Source: Streptomyces sp. man185 (GTDB lineage Bacteria; Actinomycetota; Actinomycetes; Streptomycetales; Streptomycetaceae). From it: a stretch of 64,000 nt of DNA. Shown here in pieces: positions 55,308 to 64,000 of this stretch. The position numbers and the translations under genes are program-made. Each line of letters opens with the position of its first letter. Positions within the stretch are counted from its first letter, which is position 1. The notes beneath the pieces were generated by a model. It saw only the letters and a list, made by a program, of their open reading frames with translations. It ran no database searches and was not told the DNA's origin. The stretch covers positions 1-64,000 of the forward strand of contig NTHE01000024.1 of NCBI GenBank assembly GCA_002551355.1, in the 5' to 3' direction.

Positions 55308-56465
55308 TTGGCGGGTTCGACCGATTTCGACCTGTACCGTCCGGCCGAGGAGCACGACATGCTCCGGGAGACCATCCGTGCGCTCGCCGAGACGAAGATC
55401 GCCCCCTTCGCCGCCGCGGTCGACGAGGAGGCCCGCTTCCCGCAGGAGGCGCTGGACGCCCTGGTCGCCTCGGACCTGCACGCCGTCCACGTCCCGGAGG
55501 AGTACGGCGGGGCCGGCGCCGACGCGCTCGCCACGGTCATCGTGATCGAGGAGGTGGCCCGCGCCTGCGCCTCCTCCTCGCTCATTCCGGCCGTCAACAA
55601 GCTCGGCTCGCTCCCGGTGATCCTCTCCGGCTCCGAGGAGCTGAAGCGCAAGTACCTGGGCCCGCTCGCCAAGGGCGACGCGATGTTCTCGTACGCGCTC
55701 TCCGAGCCGGACGCCGGTTCCGACGCGGCAGGCATGAAGACGAAGGCCGTGCGCGACGGCGACTTCTGGGTCCTCAACGGCGTGAAGCGCTGGATCACCA
55801 ACGCCGGCGTCTCCGATTTCTACACGGTCATGGCCGTCACCGACCCGACCAAGCGCTCCAAGGGCATCTCGGCGTTCGTCGTCGAGAAGTCCGACGAGGG
55901 CGTCTCCTTCGGCGCCCCGGAGAAGAAGCTCGGCATCAAGGGTTCCCCGACCCGCGAGGTCTACCTCGACAACGTCCGCATCCCCGCGGACCGCATGATC
56001 GGCGAGGAGGGCACGGGCTTCGCCACCGCGATGAAGACCCTGGACCACACCCGCATCACGATCGCGGCCCAGGCCCTCGGCATCGCCCAGGGCGCGCTGG
56101 ACTACGCCAAGGGGTACGTCCAGGAGCGCAAGCAGTTCGGCAAGCCGATCGCGGACTTCCAGGGCATCCAGTTCATGCTCGCCGACATGGCGATGAAGCT
56201 GGAGGCCGCGCGTCAGCTGACGTACGCGGCGGCGGCCAAGTCGGAGCGCGGCGACGCGGACCTCACCTTCCAGGGCGCGGCGGCCAAGTGCTTCGCCTCC
56301 GACGTCGCCATGGAGGTCACCACGGACGCGGTCCAGCTGCTCGGCGGCTACGGCTACACGCGGGACTACCCGGTCGAGCGCATGATGCGCGACGCCAAGA
56401 TCACCCAGATCTACGAAGGCACGAACCAGGTCCAGCGCATCGTGATGGCGCGCAACCTGCCGTAG
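55308..56465 (+). CDS. Acyl-CoA dehydrogenase
   Basis: 385 aa from TTG 55308, chosen because GGGGAG lies eight bases upstream; the product then starts MAGSTDFDLYRPAEEHDMLRE. FAD-dependent alpha,beta-desaturation of acyl-CoA for beta-oxidation or branched-chain amino-acid breakdown. The family pattern is complete: FSYALSEPDAGSDAAGM, WITNAGVSDFYTVMA, RITIAAQALGIAQGALDYA, GGYGYTRDYPVERMMRDA and catalytic Glu in ITQIYEGTNQVQRIVMA. A strong T-rich terminator follows, marking the border to the PKS cluster. Confidence 0.94.
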   Translation: MAGSTDFDLYRPAEEHDMLRETIRALAETKIAPFAAAVDEEARFPQEALDALVASDLHAVHVPEEYGGAGADALATVIVIEEVARACASSSLIPAVNKLGSLPVILSGSEELKRKYLGPLAKGDAMFSYALSEPDAGSDAAGMKTKAVRDGDFWVLNGVKRWITNAGVSDFYTVMAVTDPTKRSKGISAFVVEKSDEGVSFGAPEKKLGIKGSPTREVYLDNVRIPADRMIGEEGTGFATAMKTLDHTRITIAAQALGIAQGALDYAKGYVQERKQFGKPIADFQGIQFMLADMAMKLEAARQLTYAAAAKSERGDADLTFQGAAAKCFASDVAMEVTTDAVQLLGGYGYTRDYPVERMMRDAKITQIYEGTNQVQRIVMARNLP

Positions 56466-56511
56466 CGCCCTCCTGCGCGGTGGGTCGGAGACGGCTCCTC
56501 ACGCATCGATG

Positions 56512-56548
56512 CGACAAAGCCCCCGGAGTCACTCCGGGGGCTTTGTCG
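56512..56548 (+). terminator. Strong terminator after the acyl-CoA dehydrogenase
   Basis: CGACAAAGCCCCCGGA (56512-56527) pairs perfectly with TCCGGGGGCTTTGTCG (56533-56548), five-base loop, followed by TTGTC. It isolates the following cluster from the core chromosome. Confidence 0.88.
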
Positions 56549-57042
56549 TTGTCAGCGGAATGGAGAGGCTTATTTCAGCGGCAGGAAGCCTGAAATTCAT
56601 CTTGTCGTTCATCTTGTTCTGCCTGTCGATGTCGGCCGTCACAACACCCTCACATGTGGTACGACGTCATTCGATTTACGTGTTCTCCGCTTGGCTGTCC
56701 ACATCGAGGGGCTGGTTTCCGGCTGCGTAACATTTGGCCGATTTCCGAATCTGCGACGGTCGAATTTATTCCGCTTGTACCCTCCCTTCCGGGGCCTGAA
56801 GCCCTGTTGGGGCCCCCGTGGGTCACGGTAAACCTTCCGTTTGGCGGTCGAAGAGGGAATGCACTTGAGCCACTGCCCGTATGGCGGGATCGGTCGGCAG
56901 AATTCGCCTTGACATGCCGATCGGGTGGTTGACAGGGTTGGATCCGAAGATCATCGGTAGACGGAATGGGCTTGTGCCCGGCTGTACGGGCATCTGCCCA
57001 CGCGTATGAGTGCGTACCGGTGAATACGGGGGAGAGGCAGCA
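56549..57042. other. AT-richer 494-base region before the PKS cluster
   Basis: No gene with credible codon usage is seen. The base composition is visibly less GC-rich than the surroundings. Two exact TTGACA hexamers lie 20 bases apart (56909-56914, 56929-56934). A candidate -10 CAGGGT (56933-56938) lies 18 bases after the first. Transcription from here would leave a leader of about 100 bases before GTG 57043. There are no obvious long inverted repeats. Confidence 0.5.
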
Positions 57043-58080
57043 GTGAAGTTAGAGCCGTCATTATTATTGGACGTGGCCACGTGGATTCCCGACGGTCGGG
57101 AAAGCGTGAGCGAGATGGTTTCCGCCGGACGCCTGACGGCCGGTGACGTCGAGGACCTGGCACTCACGGAGGTGCCGGTCTCGAAAGACCTTGCGGCGCC
57201 CGAGATGGCTGTCCGAGCCGCCGGCCGCGTGCTCGACGACACCGGGTGGGACCCCACCCGAATCGGACTCGTTGCGCACGGGTGGACGTACCACCAGGGG
57301 CACGACTTCTGGTCGCCGGCCCACTACATCGCCTGTCGCGTCGGTGCGAGCGAGGCCCTGCCGGTGGGCGTGCAGCAGATGTCCAACTCCGGGGCGGCGG
57401 CCCTCGGGATGGCGGCGGAGAAGCTGATCGCCGACCCGGGCGCCGAGGCCGCCCTGATCACCACCGCGGACAGGTTCTCCCTTCCCGGCTTCGACCGCTG
57501 GTCCGCCGACTACGGCGTGGCGTACGGCGACGCCGGCACGGCCGCGCTGCTGCGGCGCCCGGGGTCGGACGATCACCCGGGAACCCTGCTGCTGCGCTCC
57601 CTGGCTTTCGTCACGGACGCCTCTTTCGAGGAGATGTACCGAGGGCGCGACCCCTTCAGTGCCGCGCCCCTCGCCCACGGCGGCCGCGTCGATGTGAAGC
57701 GCCCCAAGAAGGCCTATCTGGAGATGCGCGGAGGCATCGAGGAGTTCCGGCGCGCGGCCGTGCGCTGCGTCGATCGGGTGCTCCTGACCGCCCTGTCCGA
57801 TGCCGGGCTGGAGGCGGACGACCCCCGCATCGCGCTCGTGGCGCTGCCCCGGCTGGGCGACAGCGTTCTCGACCTCATGTACCGCCCCGTGCTGGACGGC
57901 GCCGTGCGGGCGGAGGTCCTCTCCGTGCGGGAATCCAGCGGACACCTCGGCGCCGGAGACCTGCTGGCCAACGCCGAGCACATCGCGGGTTCCGGCGCCC
58001 TGAAGTCCGGCGACATCGCCCTGGTGCTCGGCGGAGGCGGCGGTTTCACCTGGTCGTGCGCCGTCCTGGAAGCCCCGTAA
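57043..58080 (+). CDS. KAS III-like acyltransferase, probable starter-loading enzyme
   Basis: 345 aa from GTG 57043 (GGGGGAGAGG upstream). Thiolase-fold, KAS III type: MAVRAAGRVLDDTGWDPTRIGLVAHG is the N-terminal half. The usual active-site Cys of FabH (AACAG) is replaced: here QQMSNSGAAALGMA puts Ser114 at the Cys position. The FabH catalytic His motif (HQAN) is absent, and the Asn position has become His301 in SGHLGAGD, as in the CerJ/ChlB3-type acyltransferases that transfer acyl groups instead of condensing. It probably loads an acyl starter on the SnoaL-ACP protein. Three TTA codons (57049, 57061, 57064) make translation dependent on bldA. Confidence 0.82.
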   Translation: MKLEPSLLLDVATWIPDGRESVSEMVSAGRLTAGDVEDLALTEVPVSKDLAAPEMAVRAAGRVLDDTGWDPTRIGLVAHGWTYHQGHDFWSPAHYIACRVGASEALPVGVQQMSNSGAAALGMAAEKLIADPGAEAALITTADRFSLPGFDRWSADYGVAYGDAGTAALLRRPGSDDHPGTLLLRSLAFVTDASFEEMYRGRDPFSAAPLAHGGRVDVKRPKKAYLEMRGGIEEFRRAAVRCVDRVLLTALSDAGLEADDPRIALVALPRLGDSVLDLMYRPVLDGAVRAEVLSVRESSGHLGAGDLLANAEHIAGSGALKSGDIALVLGGGGGFTWSCAVLEAP

Positions 58081-58178
58081 CGGCAGAGCAGGTCCGTCCT
58101 GAGCACCTCCGGCACCAGGTCATTTCTCTTCCCGGCGGGCGCGTGCGCCCCTGGCCGGGGCGAAAGGAAAGCTGAGCA

Positions 58179-59501
58179 GTGAGCAACACATACGACGTGA
58201 TCATCAATGGCGCGAGCGTCGGCGGGTGTACCGCGGCCATTCTCTACGCGCGGCAAGGGGCCCGAGTGGCTCTGCTGGAGCGCCGCTCCGACCTGAACGC
58301 CCACAAGGTCCTGTGCACCCACTACATCCAGGCCTCCGCTTATCCCGTCATGGCCGCGACCGGCCTCGACAAGGCGCTGGAGCAGGTCGGCGCCATTCCC
58401 AACACAGCTCACTACTGGACTCGTTGGGGCTGGATCAGGCCACCGCACGATCCGGCCGGCGCGCACGGCTACAGCGTGCGCCGGGAAACCCTCGATCCGC
58501 TGCTGCGGAACCTGGCCGCCGGAACCGAGGGCGTCGACCTGAAGCCGGGTCACACGGTGAACGAGCTCCTCGTCGAGGGCGGCCGCGTCGTGGGCGTCGC
58601 CGGCACCGCGGGTGAGGAGATCTTTTCCCTGCGCGCCCGGCTCGTCGTCGGCGCGGACGGCAAGGAGTCGACGGTCGCGCGGCTGGCGGGAGCCAGGACC
58701 GAGACGACGGAGAACGGCCGCTTCAGCTACTTCGCCTACTTCAAGGGCCTGGCCCGGCAAGCGGGCGACACCGCGCGCGTCTACTACCTGGAGCCCGACA
58801 ACGCCTATGTCATGCCAATGGAAAACGACGTCACCGTCATCGCGGCCGTGGTGTCCAAAGCGCGCCTGGACGAGTTCAAGGCCGACGTGGACGGCGCGTA
58901 CACGAACTTCGTACGGTCCCTGCCCGAGGCCCCGGACATCGACAACGCCGAACGCATATCCAAGATCATCGGAACGGTCAACTACCCGCTGGTCTCCCGG
59001 GATCCGGCCGGCTCCGGTTACGCCCTGATCGGCGACGCGGCACTGACCAGCGATCCCCTGGCGGCCGTGGGCTGCGCCTGGGCCATGCAGTCCGCCCAGT
59101 GGCTGGTCTCGGAGAGCGCCTCCGCGGTGACGGGCGCCGAGGCGACCTCCGGCGCCGTTCTCGACGCCGCGCTCGCTCGGTACGGCGCGCGCCACGCCGA
59201 GGAGACCGGGCCGCACCACCACCTCATCGCCGACTACGCGGCGGCCCGTCCGTTCAACGAGATCGAGGAGTTCTCCTTCTCCGCCGCCGCACGCGACGCC
59301 CGGATGGCCGCCCACTTCCACACCTTCGGCTCCCGGCTCATGACAGTGGAGGAGTTCCTGTCCCCCGAGATCGTGGCGCAGATGGAGAAGGTCAACGGGC
59401 ACGGCCTGTCCGACGAGGTGCTCCGGCAACTGACGGGCGAGGACGTGGCGGACAGCGGCGACGAGGCCGCCGGCGACGTATTCGAGGGAGTCGCACGATG
59501 A
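58179..59501 (+). CDS. FAD-dependent oxidoreductase (class A monooxygenase/halogenase-like)
   Basis: 440 aa. The N-terminal Rossmann fold DVIINGASVGGCTAAILYAR replaces the strict GxGxxG with GASVGG; the second FAD motif is RLVVGADGKESTVARLAG, and the third YALIGDAALTSDPLAAVGC. This is the p-hydroxybenzoate hydroxylase/geranylgeranyl-reductase fold; no clear halogenase WxWxIP is visible, so oxygenase or dehydrogenase activity is more likely. Between the cofactor motifs lies a substrate domain with a Trp-rich HYWTRWGWIRPPHD. It is placed between the loading enzyme and the carrier protein, so it could act on the carrier-bound starter. Its stop overlaps the next start (ATGA). Confidence 0.85.
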   Translation: MSNTYDVIINGASVGGCTAAILYARQGARVALLERRSDLNAHKVLCTHYIQASAYPVMAATGLDKALEQVGAIPNTAHYWTRWGWIRPPHDPAGAHGYSVRRETLDPLLRNLAAGTEGVDLKPGHTVNELLVEGGRVVGVAGTAGEEIFSLRARLVVGADGKESTVARLAGARTETTENGRFSYFAYFKGLARQAGDTARVYYLEPDNAYVMPMENDVTVIAAVVSKARLDEFKADVDGAYTNFVRSLPEAPDIDNAERISKIIGTVNYPLVSRDPAGSGYALIGDAALTSDPLAAVGCAWAMQSAQWLVSESASAVTGAEATSGAVLDAALARYGARHAEETGPHHHLIADYAAARPFNEIEEFSFSAAARDARMAAHFHTFGSRLMTVEEFLSPEIVAQMEKVNGHGLSDEVLRQLTGEDVADSGDEAAGDVFEGVAR

Positions 59502-60481
59502 GCCGGACCACCGGGGGCCACTCCCCCCAGGAGCTGTGGGATGCCTGGAACCGGCTCTGGAACGGCGACTACGCGATCGCCGACGACTATGTCTCCCGGA
59601 CGATGCGGGTCAACATCCCCGAGTTCGGCATGCCCGATCCCGCGACGCTGAGCGACGGCCCGCGGATCGCCGCCTGGATCGCGGCCTTCCGGTCCTCCTA
59701 CGACGACGATGCCGCCATCACCGGCGAGCTCGGCCCCTTCTTCGTGGGCGACTACGCCATCGGCCGCTGGGTCTTCCGCGGCACCTGGACCGGGGGCAGG
59801 CCCGCGATCGCCACCGTCGCGCCGGGCACCGAGGTGACCTTCCGCGGCGTGGACATCCTCCGCTTCGAGGACGGCCGGATCGCCGAGTACTGGCTCACCG
59901 ACGACCAGCTCGACCTCTACGCCCAGCTCGGCGCGGTGGCCGACGTCGGCCAGGCCCAGCAGGCTGCGCTGCCCGCCCGGCTGTCCGGCCTCGGACCGGA
60001 CGACGGCCGTGCCGTCCTGGTGGAGCGGGTGCTGGACCTGGCGGCCGAACTCCTGGAGGACGAGAAGGTGAGTACCGCCCTCGGCATCGAAACCTTCCTG
60101 TCCCTCGGCCTCGACTCCCTCTCCGCGGTCGAGCTGCACAACCGCCTCCAGCAGGAGACGGGGCTGCGGCTGCCCGCCACCATGACCTTCGACTTCCCGA
60201 CCCCCCAGTCCCTGGCCGGCTACCTCTGGACGCGGCTGGACGGGAAGTCCGCCGACTCCGCGGACCCGCTCGACGCGCTCGCACGACTGGAAGAGCTGGC
60301 GCCCGTTCTCGCCGGACCCGGTCAGGAAGCCCTACGTGCGGAGATCGGCGAGCGTCTCGGCAGCCTGGCGAAATACCTCGCCCCGGGGCCCGCCGCCCAG
60401 GAACAGATCGAAGAGGCCTCCGCCGCAGAACTGTTCGCCTACCTCGACAGCAGGCTCGGCCCGGCCGAGCACTCCGGCTGA
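59498..60481 (+). CDS. SnoaL-like domain fused to an acyl carrier protein with PKS docking tail
   Basis: 327 aa. Residues 8-145 are a SnoaL-like alpha+beta barrel (GFFVGDYAIGRWVFRGTWTGG-like core; FRGVDILRFEDGRIAEYW is typical). Residues 165-245 are a carrier protein with phosphopantetheine Ser207 in LGLDSLSAVELHNRL. The last 60 residues end AAELFAYLDSRLG, the wording of a type I PKS C-terminal docking domain. No KS, AT or TE is present. This gives a free-standing loading unit: a cyclase/hydratase-like fold modifying the tethered starter, then docking to the next polypeptide. ATG 59498 overlaps the preceding stop. I know of no closely described equivalent. Confidence 0.85.
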   Translation: MSRTTGGHSPQELWDAWNRLWNGDYAIADDYVSRTMRVNIPEFGMPDPATLSDGPRIAAWIAAFRSSYDDDAAITGELGPFFVGDYAIGRWVFRGTWTGGRPAIATVAPGTEVTFRGVDILRFEDGRIAEYWLTDDQLDLYAQLGAVADVGQAQQAALPARLSGLGPDDGRAVLVERVLDLAAELLEDEKVSTALGIETFLSLGLDSLSAVELHNRLQQETGLRLPATMTFDFPTPQSLAGYLWTRLDGKSADSADPLDALARLEELAPVLAGPGQEALRAEIGERLGSLAKYLAPGPAAQEQIEEASAAELFAYLDSRLGPAEHSG

Positions 60482-60532
60482 CCCGTCACCGCCAGACGCG
60501 CCAGCCCCCCGCCGAGCAGAGAGATGAAGCGC

Positions 60533-63500
60533 ATGTCCGACGAAGCGAGACTTCTGCAGTACCTCAAGCGCACCACCGCGGAACTCAACCAGACGGAGGC
60601 CCGTCTCCGCGAGGTCGAGGAGCGCGCCCGCGAGCCCCTCGCGATCGTGGGCATGAGCTGCCGCTTTCCCGGGGACGTGAGCACTCCCGACGAGCTGTGG
60701 AACCTGGTTGACGAGGGCCGGGACGCGATCACCGGCTTCCCCACCGACCGGGGCTGGGAACTGGAGAACATCTACGACCCCGACCCGTCCCGTATCGGCA
60801 AGAGCTACGTCCGGGACGGAGGGTTCCTGCACGACGCGTCCGAGTTCGACCCGGCCTTCTTCGGCATCTCGCCCCGCGAGGCCCTGACGATCGACCCGCA
60901 ACAGCGGCTTCTCCTGGAGACCACCTGGGAAGCGTTCGAGGACGCCGGGATCGTCGCCGACGACCTGCGTGGCACCGACACCGGCGTGTTCGTGGGCATC
61001 ATGTGCGACGAGTACGGACTGCGCTTCCTCAAGACGCCGATCGAGGGCATCGACGGCTACCTCGGCGTGGGCAGCGCGGGCAGCGTCGCCTCCGGCCGTA
61101 TCTCCTACACGTACGGCTTCGACGGCCCGGCCGTCACCGTCAACACGGCCTGCTCCTCCTCGCTCGTCGCCCTGCACCTCGCCGGGCAGTCCCTGCACCG
61201 CGACGAGTGCTCGCTCGCCGTCGTCAGCGGCGTGATGCTGATGGCGACTTCGTTCTCCTTCACCGAGTTCAGCCGCCAGCGCGGCCTCGCCCCGGACGGG
61301 CGGGCCAAATCGTACGCGGAGGGCGCCGACGGCACCGCGTGGGCAGAGGGCGCCGGGACGCTCCTCGTCGAGCGGTTGTCCGACGCCCGCCGCAAGGGCC
61401 ACCGCGTCCTCGCGGTCGTCCGGGGATCCGCCGTCAACCAGGACGGTGCCAGCAACGGACTGACCGCCCCGCACGGCCCCTCGCAGGAGAAGCTGATCCG
61501 CGAGGCCCTGGCGTCCGCAGGACTCACCTCCGCCGACGTCGACGCCGTCGAGGGCCACGGAACGGGAACGAAGCTCGGCGATCCGATCGAGGCCCAGGCA
61601 CTGCTGGCCACGTACGGCCAGGGACGCCCCGGGAACCCCCTCTGGCTGGGCTCGCTCAAGTCGAACACCGGGCACACACAGTCCGCCGCGGGTATCGGCG
61701 GAATCATCAAGATGGTCAAGGCGATGGAGCACGGGCGGCTGCCCAGGACCCTCCACGTCGACGCGCCGAGCTCGCACGTGGACTGGGAGAGCGGCGGCGT
61801 ACGCCTGCTGACCGAGCCGGTGCCGTGGCCACGGGCCGGGCGGCCGCGCCGCGCCGGTGTCTCCTCGTTCGGCATCAGTGGTACGAACGCCCACGTCATC
61901 ATCGAGGAACCGCCGGTGCCGGAGGCACCCGAGCCGACGCCCGTCGACGGCGCTCTGGTGCCGTGGGTCCTCTCCGCCCGCAGCGCCGAGGCGCTGCGCG
62001 GGCAGGCGGCCAAGCTGCACCCGGCCCTCGCGGCCCGGCACACCGCGGACGCCGCGCTCACCCTCGCCACCGCGCGGACGCCGATGGAGTACCGCGCCGT
62101 CGTCATCGGCGACGACGCCGCCGACCTGCTGCGCGGCGTGGAAGCCGTCGCGGCCGGGACCTCCGCCGGGCACGTCGTGCACGGAACCACCCGCAACTCC
62201 GGCCGCACCGCCTTCCTGTTCACCGGACAGGGAAGCCAGCGACTGCGGATGGGGCTGGAGCTCCACGCCGCCCACCCCGCGTTCGCCAAGGCCTTCGACG
62301 CCGCGCGCGACGCCCTCGACGCCCACCTCGACGTACCGCTCTCCAAGATCCTCTTCGCCGAGGAGGATCCCGAACAGCTGTTGAACCGAACTGAGTTCAC
62401 CCAGCCCGCGCTCTTCGCGTTCGAGGTGGCGCTCTACCGGCTCGCCGAGTCCTGGGGCATCCGCCCCGACTACGTCACCGGACACTCCATCGGTGAGATC
62501 GCCGCCGCCCACGTGGCCGGAGTGCTGTCCCTGGCCGACGCGGCCGAACTGGTCGTTGCCCGCGGCCGTCTCATGCAGGCGCTGCCCGGCGGCGGCGCCA
62601 TGACCGCGGTCCAGGCGACCGAGGCGGAGGCGCTGGCCGCCCTCGCCGGCAGCGAGCACCTGGTGTCGATCGCGGCGCTCAACGGCCCGCAGTCCGTCGT
62701 CCTGTCCGGCGACGCGGACGTCGTGGCCGAGATCGCCGGGAGGTTCCGGGAACAGGGCCGCCGGACCAAGGACCTGCCGGTCAGCCACGCGTTCCACTCG
62801 CCGCACATGGACGGCATGCTGGACGAGTTCGCCGCGGTGGTCGCCGGACTGTCCTTCTCGGCCCCCCGGATCCCCCTTGTGTCCGACGTGACGGGCGCGC
62901 TCGCCACCGCCGAGGAGCTGTGCCGTCCCGGCTACTGGGCCGAACACGTGCGCCGCCCCGTGCGCTTCGCCGACGCCGTCGAGACGCTCCACGCGGAGCG
63001 CGTGCGCACCTTCGTGGAGATCGGCCCGGACGGCACCCTCTCCGGCCTGGTCAAGGCCTGCCTCGGCGACGAGCGTCAGGCCCTGGTCGTACCGCTGCTG
63101 CGGCGCGGCCGCACCGAGGAGGTGGCCGTGCTCACCGCGCTGGCCGAGCTCTTCGTCCAAGGCGTCGCCCCCGACTGGCGGGCGGTCCTCGCCGGTCTCG
63201 GCGGACGCCGCGTCGACCTGCCGACGTACGCCTTCCAGCGCGAGCGCTACTGGCTGGACGAGCCCACCGCGGCGGGGGACATCACGGCGGTCGGGCTCAG
63301 CTCCGCCGAGCATCCGCTGCTCGGCGCGGTGACGCACCTCGCCTCCGACGACAGCGTGGTGTTCAGCGGCAGGCTGTCCCGGCAGTCGCACCCATGGCTC
63401 GCCGACCACGTCGTCCACGACACGGTCCTCGTGCCCGGTACCGCGCTGCTGGAACTGGCCACCCGGGCCGCCGCCCACGTCGGCTGCGACGTCGTGGAGG

Positions 63501-64000
63501 AACTGACCCTCCAGGAACCGCTGGTGCTCCCGGCACAGGGCGGCGTCCGCGTCCAGCTCTCCGTGGGCACGCCCGAGCGCGACGGCCGCCGCCCGGTCCT
63601 ACTCCACTCCCTCCCCGACGAGGCGCCGGATGAGGACGCCTGGACCCGGCACGCCGCGGGCTGGTTGGCCGCTCCCGCCACCGCCGAGGCCCCGGAGGGG
63701 CTGACGGACTGGCCCCCGCACGGCGCATCCGAGGTGGATCTGGAGGGCCTGTACGACCGCCTGGCCGACACCGGCTTCGCCTACGGGCCGGCCTTCCAGG
63801 GGCTGCAGGCCGTGTGGCAGCGCGACGACGAGCTGTTCGCCGAGGTCACGCTCTCCGCCGAACAGCGGGACGAGGCGGGTGCCTTCGGCCTGCACCCGGC
63901 GCTGCTCGACGCCGCCCTGCACGCCCTCGCCTGGGAAGGGATCCGCGGCGGCGAGGCAGAGGGACGGCTCCCGTTCTCCTGGAACGGCGTACGGCTGCAC
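60533..64000 (+). CDS. Modular type I polyketide synthase (N-docking, KS, malonyl AT, DH...), truncated by window end
   Basis: The frame is open from 60533 to the last base (more than 1155 codons), so the protein continues past the window. Residues 1-33 ([20 protein letters not shown]) are a class-1-type N-terminal docking helix. KS: about 34-455, catalytic Cys207 in [12 protein letters not shown], His in [11 protein letters not shown] and GHTQSAAG; it is a normal condensing KS, not KSQ. AT: about 555-870, Ser652 in GHSIGE, and HAFH (752-755) predicts malonyl-CoA. DH: from about 925, His959 in [19 protein letters not shown] and the Asp in LHPALLDAA. Gly to Asp in the HxxxGxxxxP motif is the only oddity. 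An ATG nine bases upstream (60524) is an alternative start. Confidence 0.93.
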   Translation, partial: MSDEARLLQYLKRTTAELNQTEARLREVEERAREPLAIVGMSCRFPGDVSTPDELWNLVDEGRDAITGFPTDRGWELENIYDPDPSRIGKSYVRDGGFLHDASEFDPAFFGISPREALTIDPQQRLLLETTWEAFEDAGIVADDLRGTDTGVFVGIMCDEYGLRFLKTPIEGIDGYLGVGSAGSVASGRISYTYGFDGPAVTVNTACSSSLVALHLAGQSLHRDECSLAVVSGVMLMATSFSFTEFSRQRGLAPDGRAKSYAEGADGTAWAEGAGTLLVERLSDARRKGHRVLAVVRGSAVNQDGASNGLTAPHGPSQEKLIREALASAGLTSADVDAVEGHGTGTKLGDPIEAQALLATYGQGRPGNPLWLGSLKSNTGHTQSAAGIGGIIKMVKAMEHGRLPRTLHVDAPSSHVDWESGGVRLLTEPVPWPRAGRPRRAGVSSFGISGTNAHVIIEEPPVPEAPEPTPVDGALVPWVLSARSAEALRGQAAKLHPALAARHTADAALTLATARTPMEYRAVVIGDDAADLLRGVEAVAAGTSAGHVVHGTTRNSGRTAFLFTGQGSQRLRMGLELHAAHPAFAKAFDAARDALDAHLDVPLSKILFAEEDPEQLLNRTEFTQPALFAFEVALYRLAESWGIRPDYVTGHSIGEIAAAHVAGVLSLADAAELVVARGRLMQALPGGGAMTAVQATEAEALAALAGSEHLVSIAALNGPQSVVLSGDADVVAEIAGRFREQGRRTKDLPVSHAFHSPHMDGMLDEFAAVVAGLSFSAPRIPLVSDVTGALATAEELCRPGYWAEHVRRPVRFADAVETLHAERVRTFVEIGPDGTLSGLVKACLGDERQALVVPLLRRGRTEEVAVLTALAELFVQGVAPDWRAVLAGLGGRRVDLPTYAFQRERYWLDEPTAAGDITAVGLSSAEHPLLGAVTHLASDDSVVFSGRLSRQSHPWLADHVVHDTVLVPGTALLELATRAAAHVGCDVVEELTLQEPLVLPAQGGVRVQLSVGTPERDGRRPVLLHSLPDEAPDEDAWTRHAAGWLAAPATAEAPEGLTDWPPHGASEVDLEGLYDRLADTGFAYGPAFQGLQAVWQRDDELFAEVTLSAEQRDEAGAFGLHPALLDAALHALAWEGIRGGEAEGRLPFSWNGVRLH

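Noticed and set aside
63401..63440. Inactive DH because the HxxxGxxxxP motif lacks Gly
   Set aside because: The catalytic His and the Asp motif LHPALLDAA are intact, and Asp at the Gly position also occurs in DH domains, so loss of function is not supported.
60332..63478. Long - strand open frame of about 1050 codons opposite the PKS
   Set aside because: It is the complement of the PKS frame, which carries KS, AT and DH motifs; the minus translation has no recognisable domain.

Overview
The window reads as a piece of a Streptomyces chromosome. The evidence is extreme G+C, strong third-position G/C bias, GTG and TTG starts, a bldA-type tRNA-Leu(UAA), paired resuscitation-promoting factors, a SigB-like sigma factor with its partner-switch genes, and a modular polyketide synthase. 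The first 36 bases are not genomic: they are a 454 adapter fused to the Tn5 (Nextera) mosaic end, so the contig starts inside a truncated gene.

Layout. 37-12700 is core chromosome on the + strand: TPR protein fragment, SurA-like lipoprotein, mazG, a decayed P-loop/TPR gene, a CYP107-type P450, two Rpf muralytic enzymes (the second behind a c-di-AMP ydaO riboswitch), enolase, a DivIC/FtsB-like protein, a DUF501 protein, Ppx/GppA phosphatase, and a type II NADH dehydrogenase preceded by a Rex-operator-like palindrome. 13-26 kb holds a CFA-type methyltransferase, a MacB-like ABC exporter (- strand), bldA, a Bax-inhibitor-1 protein, conserved unknowns, thiolase, a SGNH hydrolase, and cystathionine beta-synthase followed by two very strong hairpins. 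26-37 kb holds an RpiR/SIS regulator, a four-gene roadblock-type operon lacking its usual GTPase and kinase, an amino-acid permease, and a divergent histidine-utilisation operon (hutU, M20 amidohydrolase, hutF, hutI). 37-44 kb holds a sigma factor, an anti-sigma antagonist and an anti-sigma kinase, then a translationally coupled cell-surface operon whose first and last products end in LPRTG and LAATG sortase signals. 44-56.5 kb holds a POT peptide transporter, a two-component system, GtrA, purKE with a dipeptidase, a secreted Gly-Asn repeat protein, a second SGNH hydrolase, UDP-glucose dehydrogenase and an acyl-CoA dehydrogenase.

From about 56.5 kb to the end is the left part of a polyketide cluster. 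It starts after a strong terminator and an AT-richer promoter region. In order it encodes a KAS III-like acyltransferase with Ser at the Cys site, a FAD oxidoreductase, a SnoaL-like/carrier-protein fusion with a PKS-style C-terminal docking tail, and a modular PKS (N-terminal docking, KS, malonyl-type AT, DH) that runs off the window. The likely scheme is that the KAS III-like protein loads a starter on the SnoaL-ACP protein, the FAD enzyme and SnoaL domain modify it there, and docking passes it to the first extension KS. The first gene has three TTA codons within its first eight codons, which ties the cluster to bldA at 18.5 kb.

Regulatory themes are c-di-AMP (rpfA), NADH/NAD redox (ndh), TTA/bldA control (PKS), a probable repressor site at the hut promoter, and several apparently leaderless genes where a -10 hexamer lies 6-7 bases before the start codon (mazG, the 19.86 kb gene, the response regulator, purK). 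All functions are assigned from reading translated sequence; no database search was run.
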